Source: Chionis minor (Eukaryota > Chordata > Aves > Charadriiformes > Chionididae). Taken from it: a stretch of DNA of 64,000 bases. The translations under genes and the position numbers were made by a program. Of the stretch, positions 19,761 through 30,900 are shown one piece after another (position 1 is the stretch's first letter; the number at the start of each line of letters is the position of its first letter). The notes under the pieces are model-generated. The model had not been told where the DNA came from and did no database searches. It was given only the letters and a program-made list of their open reading frames with translations. Where the stretch lies: positions 241,422-305,421 of the forward strand of contig VZSF01001078.1 in the NCBI GenBank assembly GCA_013398295.1. Reading direction: 5' to 3'.

Positions 19761-21123
19761 TGGGGAGGGATTTGATGGGAGCAGCGGAGCAGGACAAACG
19801 CCAGGGAGCTCCTGCCCGCGCCGTCCCTCTCACCCGTACTTGTGGTACAAAACCTATTTTATAGCTGAACGAGCTTAATTTGTTCCTGGGGGAAGCTGCC
19901 CATACCAGGGATGGATTTGTCTCCCAGCTGTCGCCCAGACCTTCCCTGGCTCAAGCAAGTAACCCTGGGAAAGCAATTGTGGAAACGCTTTTGGTCTGAC
20001 CTGTTGGTAACCAAAGCCAGCCTCTTTTCTTCTGCTAGACCAATGGCACCGACTAGGTTTTTTGGGTTCCCCCCCCCCCCTTTCTCCACCCTATTTTTTT
20101 CTATGAGGTTTTAAATTATCTGGGTTATTTTGTGTGTATGAGAAGACTTCATTTAAAACATCAGTGAAACTTCTCTCAAAGGGCTGAACTTCACACCGAG
20201 TACACAGAGCTCAGAACTGAATCCTGCAGTTCAAGGGAGCTGCAGGCAGTTTTACACATTTAAATGGCTGGTGCCTTGTTTTAAAAAAACCATCTGAAGT
20301 TCATGGGGTTCATCTTAATTGATAAGCTGGACATAACGGATGGGTGTAGGGAGACTTCAACAACATAGGGGAAGAAAGATGGATTTTTTTTTTTCTCCCC
20401 CCCCCCTCTCCCTTTTTTTAGTCTACCATCAAAGGTTGGGAACTTAGCACTACATCGTAGTATTATTTTTCTTCTGCTATTAAAATGAATCACACTGTGC
20501 CTAATTCTTCTTGGGAAGATGAATGTGTTTGAGGCAGCTTGAAGCCATTCAGTGCCTCACAAGCCTTTGCATCTTTCTATCAATGTTCCAAAATACTCAC
20601 CTCTGTTTTTTGGATGTCTGTAGAAACAAAATATAAAATGGCTTCAAATACATGGCAGGCTGTTTAGCAGAGATGAAAGGGTATTTGAATAGTCTTTTAA
20701 AAATGAATGAAAAGTGAATACTCTCTTCTGTTTCAATTATAAGTGGGACATGGAGCTCGTTAGACACAACCTTAATATGTGACACTCTGAAAATGTTCAC
20801 CTACCTTCAGCGTTTCAGAAACATTTTGTTTTTTAGCTTGTCTCGGGATAAAGATCGTGATTACAGGTCTGGCTTGTCAGCTGCTAAATGGAGAGGCAGC
20901 GTGGGAAAGTTCTACTGTTACAGCTTAAAAAGTGTAACATCCAACCAATTATATTTTTTTTAACTGGTACAGAAGGTGGGGTGGGAGCAAGAACCTTATT
21001 TCTGAGTCAAGTAGATTTTTTAAGTTTAGCTTAAGTTTATCAGGTTTAATGAAAGCTGTGGCAACTCACGCTGGAAAAAATAGTGCCTGCAGAGCTGCCT
21101 GCAGCCTTACGGTACCTGTGAAG

Positions 21124-21199
21124 ATGTCCCGGCTTGGATCCTTCCAGAGGAGGGACCCAAAATGTCCCAGTTTGGATCCTTCCAGAGGAGAGCCCTGCA
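21124..21199 (+). repeat. Two-unit tandem repeat, period 38
   Basis: The 38-base unit containing TTGGATCCTTCCAGAGGAG occurs twice in direct succession with a few differences. It is a simple local duplication. Confidence 0.85.
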
Positions 21200-22044
21200 A
21201 AAGCAAACATGAGCAGCCCTTGAGCTCTGCGGGAAGGACAGCATGAGCGAGCCCTAACCTCTCCACACGCTTAAATCACACTAATAATTAACACTTGGAG
21301 CCCTTCTCATCCTCAGAGCGTGCTGGAAACATCCTTTAAGGCACATGACACCCATGGAGGTAGGCAAACCTGCCCACGTCTGACCATCGCGCGGTGGGCA
21401 AGTGGCGGCGTGGACAGGGCAAGCGGTGGCCGGGCGAGCTTCAGAGCTGGGTGTCTGCTCTGCAGGCTGGGTCACGGTCCAACAAAAACACCAGCCCTGG
21501 TTGCTGCACAACTGAAACGCGTTGACGGACCTTTAACGGTCCTTGGGAGCATTTGGGCCACAGAGCCGGGAGGGAGCAGCAGGCTGGGAATCACAGTCAT
21601 CCATCGCCTAGAGGCTTTTTTTTGTGAAAAACCCCCGACTTTCCCAAGCGTTTCGCAGCTGGGATTTATTGGGGGTGTGTGGAGACCAGCAGTGGTCTTG
21701 CTCGGTCCCAAAGAACGGCTTGAAGCTGTGGGGAGTGAGGCTGAGCAGCCGTGAGGGGAGTTCTCCTCTCTGAGATGAGTGGTGGCAAGGAGCCTGGAAA
21801 CAGGCATTTTTCTTCCCTTGGCAAAAAATTGGCTGTATTTGGATGTAAAATGCATCCCAGCCCCTGCTCACAGACAGGTAGGTCACAGCAGACACGAGTG
21901 ACATATTTTGCTCTTCTCGCTCTACACTGACCGTTTGCCATTGCTGGGCTCAAAGGGTGCAAAATGTCCCAGTTAGCATTCAAAAAATATAGGAAGCTGT
22001 CCCCAAAACCATGAGCTTAGAATTAAAAAAAAAATTTAAAAATT

Positions 22045-22499
22045 ACCAACCCCCTCTCGTCATAATTTCCGCCTCTGATTTTTCAATTCCCAGTGTTCGG
22101 TGTGAGAGCAGGAGGCAATTACGGTGTCAGTGCCAGAAACCAGTGGGGACCGAGGGTCCTGACTCACGTGTGCCGGCACATCCTCGTGTCTGCTCAGCAA
22201 TTGGAAGAGGTTTGTGCCTTGGGAAACGGTGCTCCAGCCCCACAGCAAGGCGGACGAGCGTCCCTGACATGTGAACCTACATCCAACGGTGGTCTCAACT
22301 GGTAAAACCAACCCAGACCTCCGAAACTGCATCCCCCCCACTGGAAGCAAGGGGTGGAGGAGGGATGCTGGCCACTTCCCGTGGCACTGAGGACCATCGA
22401 CAGTGGAGATGGGGACCAGGCAGCAATAATTTGGGGATCCTTCCTCAAGGAAACCAGTGCACAGCCTACGGGACCTGCCACCATCCCGCAGCCCCTCTG
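22045..22499 (+). repeat. First copy of a 455-bp duplication, ending at the assembly gap
   Basis: This piece recurs at 23836-24290 at a constant offset of 1791, with one difference that I found (A at 22196, G at 23987). The first copy ends exactly at the N gap, and the second begins exactly after a single N. It is almost certainly one genomic segment represented by two overlapping contigs. Confidence 0.9.
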
Positions 22500-22785
22500 N
22501 NNNNNNNNNNNNNNNNNNNNNNNNNNNNNNNNNNNNNNNNNNNNNNNNNNNNNNNNNNNNNNNNNNNNNNNNNNNNNNNNNNNNNNNNNNNNNNNNNNNN
22601 NNNNNNNNNNNNNNNNNNNNNNNNNNNNNNNNNNNNNNNNNNNNNNNNNNNNNNNNNNNNNNNNNNNNNNNNNNNNNNNNNNNNNNNNNNNNNNNNNNNN
22701 NNNNNNNNNNNNNNNNNNNNNNNNNNNNNNNNNNNNNNNNNNNNNNNNNNNNNNNNNNNNNNNNNNNNNNNNNNNNNNNNNNNNN
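22500..22785. other. Assembly gap of 286 Ns
   Basis: A run of undetermined bases. ORFs that appear to cross it are artefacts. By the overlap logic, the contig starting at 23836 continues the sequence interrupted here. Confidence 1.
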
Positions 22786-23573
22786 TTCTCTTTCATATTC
22801 AGCATGGTTCTGTGGTTTTTTTACAGTCATGACACCTGAATTTACCGATATTTGTGAGTGATTTGGGAGGATCCCAGGGACAGAGAAGGTGAAGTATGAG
22901 GCATGTTCCAGGAGAGCCAGCATGGAGAGCAGTGTGGCTCTAGGTCGTGTCTCTGTCAGCCACCTCATAAACCAACGGCAGAGGAGAGTGAGATGCATCT
23001 GGGAACTTGAAGGAGGAGAGAGCACAGTGATTACAACTGTTCTTATGCTGAAGTCACCATTTACCTCTGTTAATCTAGAGAGGCTATTAGGGTGGCTGAG
23101 GAAAGTGAGGTGCTAGAGGCTGCACTGGAAATCTAGTTCCATCCAACCAACTCTTTCCCTTTGGAGAGACCTAATCAATGCCAAATCATCCCCATATAAA
23201 ATCCTTTAACATATGCAATCTTCTTAACTTACAAACTCAATTTTTCTCCCTATCTTGTCCTTTTAATTTAATTTCGCTTGTGCTGCTGTGTATTTCTATT
23301 CTAAGTTCTTAAGTAAGAACTTCTTATGTGTCTGTCTTGGTAGTGTTTACTGCTACTACTAATAATTAAGATTTTGTTATTATTATTATTATTATTTTAT
23401 TTTTTAAAAGAAAACAGAAAGACCCTCTGGGAATTCTGGCTTTCAACATGTGTCTTGGGCCCTGCAGGAGTCTGGAACATCTCTGAACCCTACAGTTCGT
23501 CCTGCTTTGAAACAACCGCCTCGTCATTCCCAATGCACGTCGCCAGCGCTGCCTCCTCATCTGCAGTCGCAGC
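22786..23573. other. Contig piece of uncertain placement
   Basis: Sequence between the gap and the start of the 261-bp duplication. It carries a TTA microsatellite at 23377-23397. I recognise no gene or mobile element. Its position relative to 24291-25481 is doubtful because the flanking duplications interleave. Confidence 0.6.
23377..23397 (+). repeat. TTA microsatellite
   Basis: Seven TTA units. A similar array lies at 25450-25470 just before another contig join. The two may be the same locus or may have misled the assembler. Confidence 0.8.
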
Positions 23574-23834
23574 ACTCCCGGCTCCCTGCTCCCGCTCCCG
23601 CTGCCGTGGCAGCTCTCCTCGCCTTCCCCTTCTTCTCGCCTTCCCCTTCTTCTCGCCTTCTGCCGTGCCAGCTCAAAGCGAGCTCTCATCCCCCCCAAAA
23701 GCCTTCAAAAGTCAAAGGATAAACGGGATGCGTGGCTGGGATGCTCCTACCTCGGCTCTTCCCTTTCCTCCCACTTGCAGAGCTGCTTCCCGGAGAAGCG
23801 CTGCAGCCTCAGCGTCACCCCTGCGAGAGACCCC
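23574..23834 (+). repeat. First copy of a 261-bp duplication ending at an N
   Basis: It repeats exactly at 25483-25743 (offset 1909). It ends directly at the N at 23835, and the other copy starts directly after the N at 25482. Inside is a pyrimidine-rich tandem repeat built on CTCGCCTTCCCCTTCT. Confidence 0.9.
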
Positions 23835-23835
23835 N

Positions 23836-24290
23836 ACCAACCCCCTCTCGTCATAATTTCCGCCTCTGATTTTTCAATTCCCAGTGTTCGGTGTGAGAGC
23901 AGGAGGCAATTACGGTGTCAGTGCCAGAAACCAGTGGGGACCGAGGGTCCTGACTCACGTGTGCCGGCACATCCTCGTGTCTGCTCGGCAATTGGAAGAG
24001 GTTTGTGCCTTGGGAAACGGTGCTCCAGCCCCACAGCAAGGCGGACGAGCGTCCCTGACATGTGAACCTACATCCAACGGTGGTCTCAACTGGTAAAACC
24101 AACCCAGACCTCCGAAACTGCATCCCCCCCACTGGAAGCAAGGGGTGGAGGAGGGATGCTGGCCACTTCCCGTGGCACTGAGGACCATCGACAGTGGAGA
24201 TGGGGACCAGGCAGCAATAATTTGGGGATCCTTCCTCAAGGAAACCAGTGCACAGCCTACGGGACCTGCCACCATCCCGCAGCCCCTCTG
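23836..24290 (+). repeat. Second copy of the 455-bp duplication
   Basis: It repeats 22045-22499. Beyond 24290 it continues with sequence that should follow directly on 22499 in the real chromosome. Confidence 0.9.
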
Positions 24291-25481
24291 CGCCCCCAGA
24301 GGGTACGGGAGGCTCCCATCCCTCGCCGTACACCACTTATAACATCCCAAGGCACATCAGCTCTGTCCATACCCTTCCAGTGCTCCTCTGCAAGCCCATT
24401 TCTCAGATGATAAAGACCACAAAACAGTGACAAAATTCCCCCCTCCATTCACGAACATAAAGACAGACTATGCCTTGCTTTTAACGGCGCCAGTATTGGA
24501 GAGGGTGCTTGGCATTGGTGAAATCCCATGAAAAATCCTTCCTCCCTTTCCCAGGTGCCGGGATCAACAGTGCTGGGGGTTGCCCCCAGCCTTTCCCAAG
24601 TCTCCCTGAGGTTGGTTTCTCCCCTCCACCCAGGGATTTTATTCCCTCTAAACCCATGAGTCAGCCCTGCGCCGGCTGGGCTGGAGCATCTGCCCGTTCA
24701 CACTCTGCTTGGCTCGTATTGGCAATTTTATTCCCTTCCTCTTTCACCTTCCAGTAACCTCATGTTCCTCAAACACCTTCATCCGACTATTCCACTCCAG
24801 TAGAAACCTCAGATTAATTAAAAAGGAAAAAAGAAAGGAACACTCAGTCTTTAGACGAGGTTCCTATCCCATTGCTTTCAAATGCTCACTCTTAATCACA
24901 GAGCCCAGAAAACACCCACACAGAGGAGGCTGGAGAATTATTTAAGGCAAGTCATCTTCCTTCCCCTTCTGCAAAAAGATCAGACTAGTTCTGGATGGTT
25001 CAGGTCCTTTCCCTTCTTCCCAGCAATATCCCCGATTCCTGCCTCCAGCCTTGCGCAGCCTCCTCGCACAGCCCTGCACACACACTCTTTTCCCTCCTGC
25101 CTTCGTTAGCATATTACTAATCATGATGAAGAGTCCCAAGCTGAATTTTTCTAACATTTAAGCCATGACATGCCATATGTTTTAGCCTCTCTTTTAAATT
25201 AAATGAGTGTTGTGATGCGTTTAATCTTCAGGGAGCATTGAACCCACGTAGCGAGAGAGGAGGCTAATTTTGGACATCAGATCTAGGTGATAGCATAATT
25301 TCAGACAATTTTGGCTGACCTCCCTGGGCAATGCCCTTCATCTCTTTCATGAGAAGATCTGTTTTTAGGGAAGAAAGTCCATTAAGTCTTGCCTTCCTTA
25401 ATTCAGCGCTTCACTTGCTAAGATTTGACAGGTAGATTTTTTTTTTTTGTTATTATTATTATTATTATTTTAAAGGCTGAT
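24291..25481. other. Intergenic contig piece, probably belonging after 22499
   Basis: No gene is seen. It is ordinary AT-leaning sequence ending in a T-run and a TTA microsatellite (25450-25470) before the N at 25482. The duplicated start shows that it extends the contig interrupted at 22500. Confidence 0.65.
25450..25470 (+). repeat. TTA microsatellite at a contig end
   Basis: Seven TTA units directly after a T-run and twelve bases before the join at 25482. It resembles the array at 23377-23397. Confidence 0.8.
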
Positions 25482-25482
25482 N

Positions 25483-25743
25483 ACTCCCGGCTCCCTGCTC
25501 CCGCTCCCGCTGCCGTGGCAGCTCTCCTCGCCTTCCCCTTCTTCTCGCCTTCCCCTTCTTCTCGCCTTCTGCCGTGCCAGCTCAAAGCGAGCTCTCATCC
25601 CCCCCAAAAGCCTTCAAAAGTCAAAGGATAAACGGGATGCGTGGCTGGGATGCTCCTACCTCGGCTCTTCCCTTTCCTCCCACTTGCAGAGCTGCTTCCC
25701 GGAGAAGCGCTGCAGCCTCAGCGTCACCCCTGCGAGAGACCCC
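25483..25743 (+). repeat. Second copy of the 261-bp duplication
   Basis: It repeats 23574-23834 and then continues into unique sequence. The contig beginning here should follow the one ending at 23834. Confidence 0.9.
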
Positions 25744-26304
25744 TGCTGCCCCCCGAGGTCTCATCCAGCCCTAAAATATGACCAGCGAGGAGGCCAGCAA
25801 AAACTCTCCACCCCTTCAAAGCGTTTGCAGGTGGCTGCGGCAGCCTGGCAGAGCTCGGAGCAAAAGGTTTGTGCCTTTTCCAAAGCTCTTGGTTCTCAAA
25901 ACCCTCACATCTCTAAAGGTTTCTTGTAGCCCTACAAACACAACGGCCTTTCCCAACGTTTCACAGCAACCTGCTGACCAAAGTCTCTCCTCTACAAGAC
26001 AAAAACGTTAAAGGATTCCATGGTGGGCGAGGGGTCTTTGCCTTCAGAGACCAACCAACCAACTCCCAGCGGTCCCAGCAGGAGGGAGGTGTAGGGCAGG
26101 GTTTTGGGGACCGGCCACCACTCCTGGGACAGATGCTGTAAAGCCAGCCAGTACCCGAAGACAGTTTGGGAATAACAAAGGGGGCAGCTGATGGAGCCTG
26201 TAGGTGGGGAGCACGGCTGGGGAGGGGTTAAATCCTGCCCCGGGTTGTTGCCATGCAAAAACCAGGCAAAACACCAGAGTTTTGCATTGAGATTCAAATG
26301 CCCA

Positions 26305-26313
26305 GATCAAAGC
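26305..26313 (-). promoter_or_regulatory. TCF/LEF motif downstream of AXIN2
   Basis: GATCAAAGC is the reverse complement of GCTTTGATC and fits the strict consensus SCTTTGATS. It is one of four such matches between 26.3 and 35.9 kb. A motif match alone does not prove binding. Confidence 0.25.
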
Positions 26314-29300
26314 CGAGCTCCAGGAAGGAAGAGCCAATTTAAGTTGGAACCAGAGAAAGCTTTCTCAGCTAACTTCTGGGAAGTGAAACAACCAGGTTTC
26401 AGAAAGCTTCCATCAAAAGGGTACCTTGAAGGGAGACGAGTTTCCGCGGGAGTGGAGGAGGTGGCCCTTTCCCTCTCCTCCCAGCCAGGGAATTATTATT
26501 GGACACAGGATCGCAACACACCCCTTTACAATACCCGCCCCGCTCTTTTGAAGCTGTTACCAAAATGCCCTTGTTCTTCCCCAGCCTTCCGGAAAAGGAT
26601 GAGCTTGGGTCCTACCAACCACAGCCCCGCGCTGGTGTCCCCGTGCCACCCGGCGCGGGTGGCATTCCCGTCTCGGCGTTCCCGAGAGCTGCCGCGCCGC
26701 ACGGAGCCAAACGCCCAAAGCCTTCAGAGACAGCTCGTGTCCAAATTGGGCTTCATGGCCTTTTGGGATGGCTGCCGGCCCGTAATTCAACATTTGATGA
26801 AGTAGCCAAAAGACTATTTCCAACTTTTTCTTCCTTACTGTTTATTCCAAAGCAAACAAACAAATGAAAAAAAAAAAAAAAAGTTTGAGAGTTTAGCTTT
26901 GCTAATTTATGACTCCCTGCTCTGTCCCTTCTCCTCCAGGATTCGCTGCCCTGACCTTGGCCACGCTGGGAAGAGGAGGGTGAGCTCTTACCTTGCCTGC
27001 GTGACAAGTTGCCAAAGTAGGGAGAAAGTGTCTACTCACTTATTCTAGTAGCATGTAGTGCTTTTGTGTTTCAAGTCTTTGTAGATTTGCAATGCCTTTA
27101 AAAAACCCTTGCAACTGTCCAACTTGGGGTGTTTAATTACCAGGTAAAAGAATTTTTTTAGACTCCATTTAATTATTTGATTGCACAGTAACCAAAGAGT
27201 GTAAGAGGGCTGTAGCCAGAAGGCACTTCAAAGCAATGCCTTGATGTTTCTTAGTGGGCATTAATGGTTTCTGAAGGCAGGAGATTGTTTAAAAAAAAAT
27301 ATTAAAACCCTCCTCATGATCCCGCCAGCAATCTCAAAAAAATGCATAAACACTGGAATCCTCTGCCAGGGAGGAAAAAAAGAGTTCAAAGGGATCTGAG
27401 AGTTTTCATGTAAAGTTTAGAGTTTAAGGCGTGACTGTTGGCTACGGAGCCCCACTGTTTGAACTCTTGTTTATTAAAAACAGTTTCCCAGCATTTCACA
27501 GGGTTCAGAAAGACAACAGTAAAGTGCAGCCTTTTTCACAGCGCAGTGTTTAAAGGCTCCATTGATTTCTACCTATATGTTTTATCTTTTCTTTTCTTTT
27601 TTTTTTTTTTTGAATCAAATGCTGAAGTTTAGCACAAGAGAAGGCTGAGCCGGGTCTGTGGAGGAGAGAACTGCTCTGGAATAAGGGTTTGACTTTAAAA
27701 ACTTTAAAATACTTTTTAACAGTTCCCTCCAGACTCCTCAGTGCCCCAGAAGGCTGGACGACAGCAGCGGCAGCAGCATTAGGAAATGACAACTTGCTTG
27801 GCCCCAAACTCCAACTGCCTTTTTTGATATTATCGCCAGCCCTCCAGCCTTTGTCTGAGCCCCAGCTCTCAATCAACGTCCAGCCGAACAATCGGCCACT
27901 GGGAAAAGAAGAGTGTTGTGGTTTTGTTATTTTTTTTTCTCAGGGTGGGAGATAATCTCTCAGCCTGTCTTGTCTGGGCACGCATCTTATTTTTGATGAG
28001 CCCACCACCGCACCAAGAGCGGTCTCACTCTTTTCTGTGCTTCTACGTCCCTCTTCCCTGTGGCTTCAGCCAGCTTCATTTGTTTGAAAAAACCTCCTTT
28101 TTAAAGTCAAGGTTTTTTACCCAGCAAGAAAGTGAAAGGGAGCCTGCAGCACATTGCAGCGTGGTCCTCTTGGCCACGGCTGGGCAAGAGGTGGGCTTCA
28201 AAGGGGGCAGCAGCTGGAGCCACTGTATGGTTTGCAGCGGGATGCAACGATTCCTGCAAGAGCAAGGAGAGGAACACAGGGACACAGAGGAGCACTGGGA
28301 AAATCTTGTGCTGTCCTGGGAAAAAAAAGCTCCCAGCTGAGTGTTTTAGCAAGTTCTTAAGTCTAACTGGAGAGATCTGAAGATAAGAGAGCTCAGAGCC
28401 GCCCCAGCTTTGCCTTTCACAACAGAGACTATCATCCATCCAGTGCAGGTCTGGAAGTATTGCCAGAAGACATTATAAAAAGCACATTAGGAGCAGAATT
28501 AAAGTAAACATAAACCAAAACAAACAGAAACATCTGCTGAGCAGGTAGCCTGAGAACAAACTCCTGATTTAAGCTGTTCTCCAGGCTGAATCCTCACCTC
28601 CAAGTCACTGGGGCACCACCAGGTGACACCGGTCGAGGTTCTGACGCAGGAGAGAAAGAGCTAATAATAATAATGGCTTGTCAAAGCCCGGCTTTGGCTT
28701 GCACAAACACAGCAGAGGGAAGGGAAAATAGGAATTGCAGGAAACAAACAGGGCTTTGTTTGAGTGTCTGGGCTCAGTCCTGCCAGACTCCTCTGCAAAC
28801 ATGGCTGGGAGCTAACGAGAGAGCAACGATGCTCCGGAGAACGTCTCCGTGCTTGGAGGGCTGCAGATTGGATGGGGGAGGATGGAGAGGGGATTTGTAG
28901 TATTCCCTCGAGGAAAATGGGGAAGTGCGATGGAGTAAGGCAGGGTGAGGTGAGATCAGACCCTGGACATTCAGACGATACTCAGCATTTTGCACCAGAG
29001 GAGTCACGTTCAAACCTGAGGACAAGAAACACTGTCCCCTTGAAGGAGGAGATGCTTGCTACGAGAGACCGCGAGTGAAAACAACTCATGCGCTTCATAG
29101 TTTCAGAGAGAAACGCAGATTTTAAATGCTGCAGGGAAAGAAACTGAAGAAAAAAACCACAAAAAAAGTCTAAAAAGGAAGGACCGCTAACTCTGCTGCT
29201 CCCAGCAGCTGATGGCAGGGTGCTGCTCCAAAGATGCTCCTGCCTTGCTGCGACCAACTGCCAAGCGCAGCGATAGGGGTTATTCTCCTGCCATCCCCAC

Positions 29301-29450
29301 TCACAGTAAATACCTCCTCCTTCCAAACTCCAGGGACTGATGGAAAATATGAACTTAATTTTGGGTTCTGTTTTCCTTAAATCGGCACAGTTCCAGTAAA
29401 ATCAGATTAAAATACCTCCAGTTCCTGATGTTCGGGGATATTTAAAGTCA

Positions 29451-29459
29451 GATCAAAGC
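29451..29459 (-). promoter_or_regulatory. TCF/LEF motif downstream of AXIN2
   Basis: GATCAAAGC, a strict-consensus match on the minus strand, lies in a repeat-free AT-rich stretch about 10 kb beyond the AXIN2 3' end. Confidence 0.25.
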
Positions 29460-30310
29460 ACTTTTAACCAGTCCTTTTGGTAGCACGTTTGATGAGAAAC
29501 ACAGGTGCACTAATATACGAAGCTAGCAGCCGGGCTGATTTAAATGCTGCCTTGCAATTCTGCTTCTGATCCCCTTAAATATCAGCTGGGGGCGAGGGGA
29601 AGGACTGGCTGGATGATGTTTTAATAGAAGACTACTTTTTTTTTTTTTCTCTTTTTTTTTTTTTCCTTGGATGCAATTTGAGCTGCTTCACTTTCTGCAT
29701 GAAAACTTTAACTCGCCTTTTCTTCTTTTTTTTTTTTCCCCCTCCTCCTTTTCTTTAATAATTACAAGGAGAAAGAGACTGTCAGATAACAGAGAAAGGT
29801 GGAGGGTAAAGTGATTTACAGGCCATAATCTTTCAAGTACAAGACGTTGGCTTGTGCTTGCGAGGAGCCAAGCCCAAGCTCCGCATCTCATGCACAGAGA
29901 CCTGAAGGTCTAACCCCGACGGGCAGAGGACCTTTTTTTTGGGCACGCATGCAGAGTTAGGCAGCTCCGCTGGCACTGGGGGGTTGAATCCCGGGATGGG
30001 GGTCTGGGCAAGGCAGGAACCGGGCTGAGCCCCTCGGCTGCGCTCCCACGATGGGTGGGGAATGCTCTCCACACCCCATGGAGCTTCGCGGGGCAGGGTG
30101 GGGGGTTCAGGGATTTCCCCGGAGGCATTGAGCTGGGAATTTTTTTTGGTTTTGGAGATTAGAGAACAAAACCCAACCGTACTCAGCGAATGGGAAGGGG
30201 TTTTAGGTGGTTCCCTGTAGAGTCAACCCAAACCCAAGCAGTGCTGGCGGTGCAGAGGGCAGGACGCAAAGCAGAGCTGCTGTAGGGACACAGGTCTATC
30301 GTCCTTCCCT

Positions 30311-30385
30311 ACCCAGTATCCCAGTATTTGGGTACTGGGATGTATTTGGGTACTGGTATCCCAGTATTTTAGGTATTTGGGTATG
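30311..30385. repeat. Compound direct and inverted repeat with a short hairpin
   Basis: GTATTTGGGTACTGG occurs at 30324-30338 and 30342-30356, and TATCCCAGTATTT at 30317-30329 and 30357-30369. The two units are inverted relatives of each other. ATCCCAGTA (30318-30326) and TACTGGGAT (30333-30341) form a perfect 9-bp stem with a 6-base loop. No transcription signal is evident. Confidence 0.75.
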
Positions 30386-30800
30386 TGTCAGGGATTTTGA
30401 GATGACACATTTTGGAATGATGGAGCATCGGTGCTCTCGGGGCTTTCTGGTCCTGCCTCCAAACAATACCTGCTGCATTTAAAACACACCCTGTGTCCCC
30501 CCCCCAGAATGAAGGTGGGTTAGATTTAACCGTTTGACAACGCCAATTAAAAGTTGTTACTGGTACACTTCAGGAAAATCAGTGTGTCCCTTACAAAGGG
30601 TTCAGCCCTGTTTGTTGACAAACGACGTGACCCCAGCAATTCATCCCCAGTGGGACAGGATGGGAAGCACTATAGGATTTTCTCTGCTGGGAGCTTTCAA
30701 GTTTTATTGTGTGCAATTAAAATGCAGATGAATAACACAGTAAAATAATAAAATGCTCCTCATAAAAGGGCTCCAGTGAAACAAAACTGTCAAAACACAA

Positions 30801-30814
30801 GAGAGAGAGAGAAG

Positions 30815-30845
<31 letters not shown>

Positions 30846-30900
30846 AAAACAAAAAAAAAGCCACAACTTTTCCCCCCCAAAAAAAAAAAAAAAAAAAGAA
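30801..30900 (+). repeat. A-rich low-complexity run
   Basis: A short GA repeat followed by about 30 consecutive A, a mixed C/A spacer, a C7 and a second A-run. It could be a degenerate poly(A) tail or a simple repeat. No retroposed gene or LINE is recognisable upstream. Confidence 0.8.

Larger units (their letters stand above)
19224..22044. other. Intergenic sequence downstream of AXIN2
   Basis: No gene is recognised. It starts with the GT/T-rich poly(A) downstream element, then a CpG-rich patch (19455-19760) and ordinary AT-rich sequence with homopolymer runs. A two-unit tandem repeat lies at 21124-21199. ORFs up to about 150 codons on either strand show no known domain. Confidence 0.7.

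Noticed and set aside
22060..23025. 321-codon minus-strand ORF and related plus-strand ORFs
   Set aside because: They run through the 286-base N gap, so most of their length is undetermined sequence.
26191..26805. 204-codon intergenic ORF, the longest outside AXIN2 that avoids Ns
   Set aside because: No recognisable domain, repeat homology, splice context or promoter. One ORF of this length is not surprising in about 45 kb read in six frames with GC-rich patches.
30730..30900. Possible processed pseudogene ending in the A-rich run
   Set aside because: An AATAAA-like sequence precedes the A-run, but no coding homology or target-site duplication is visible upstream.
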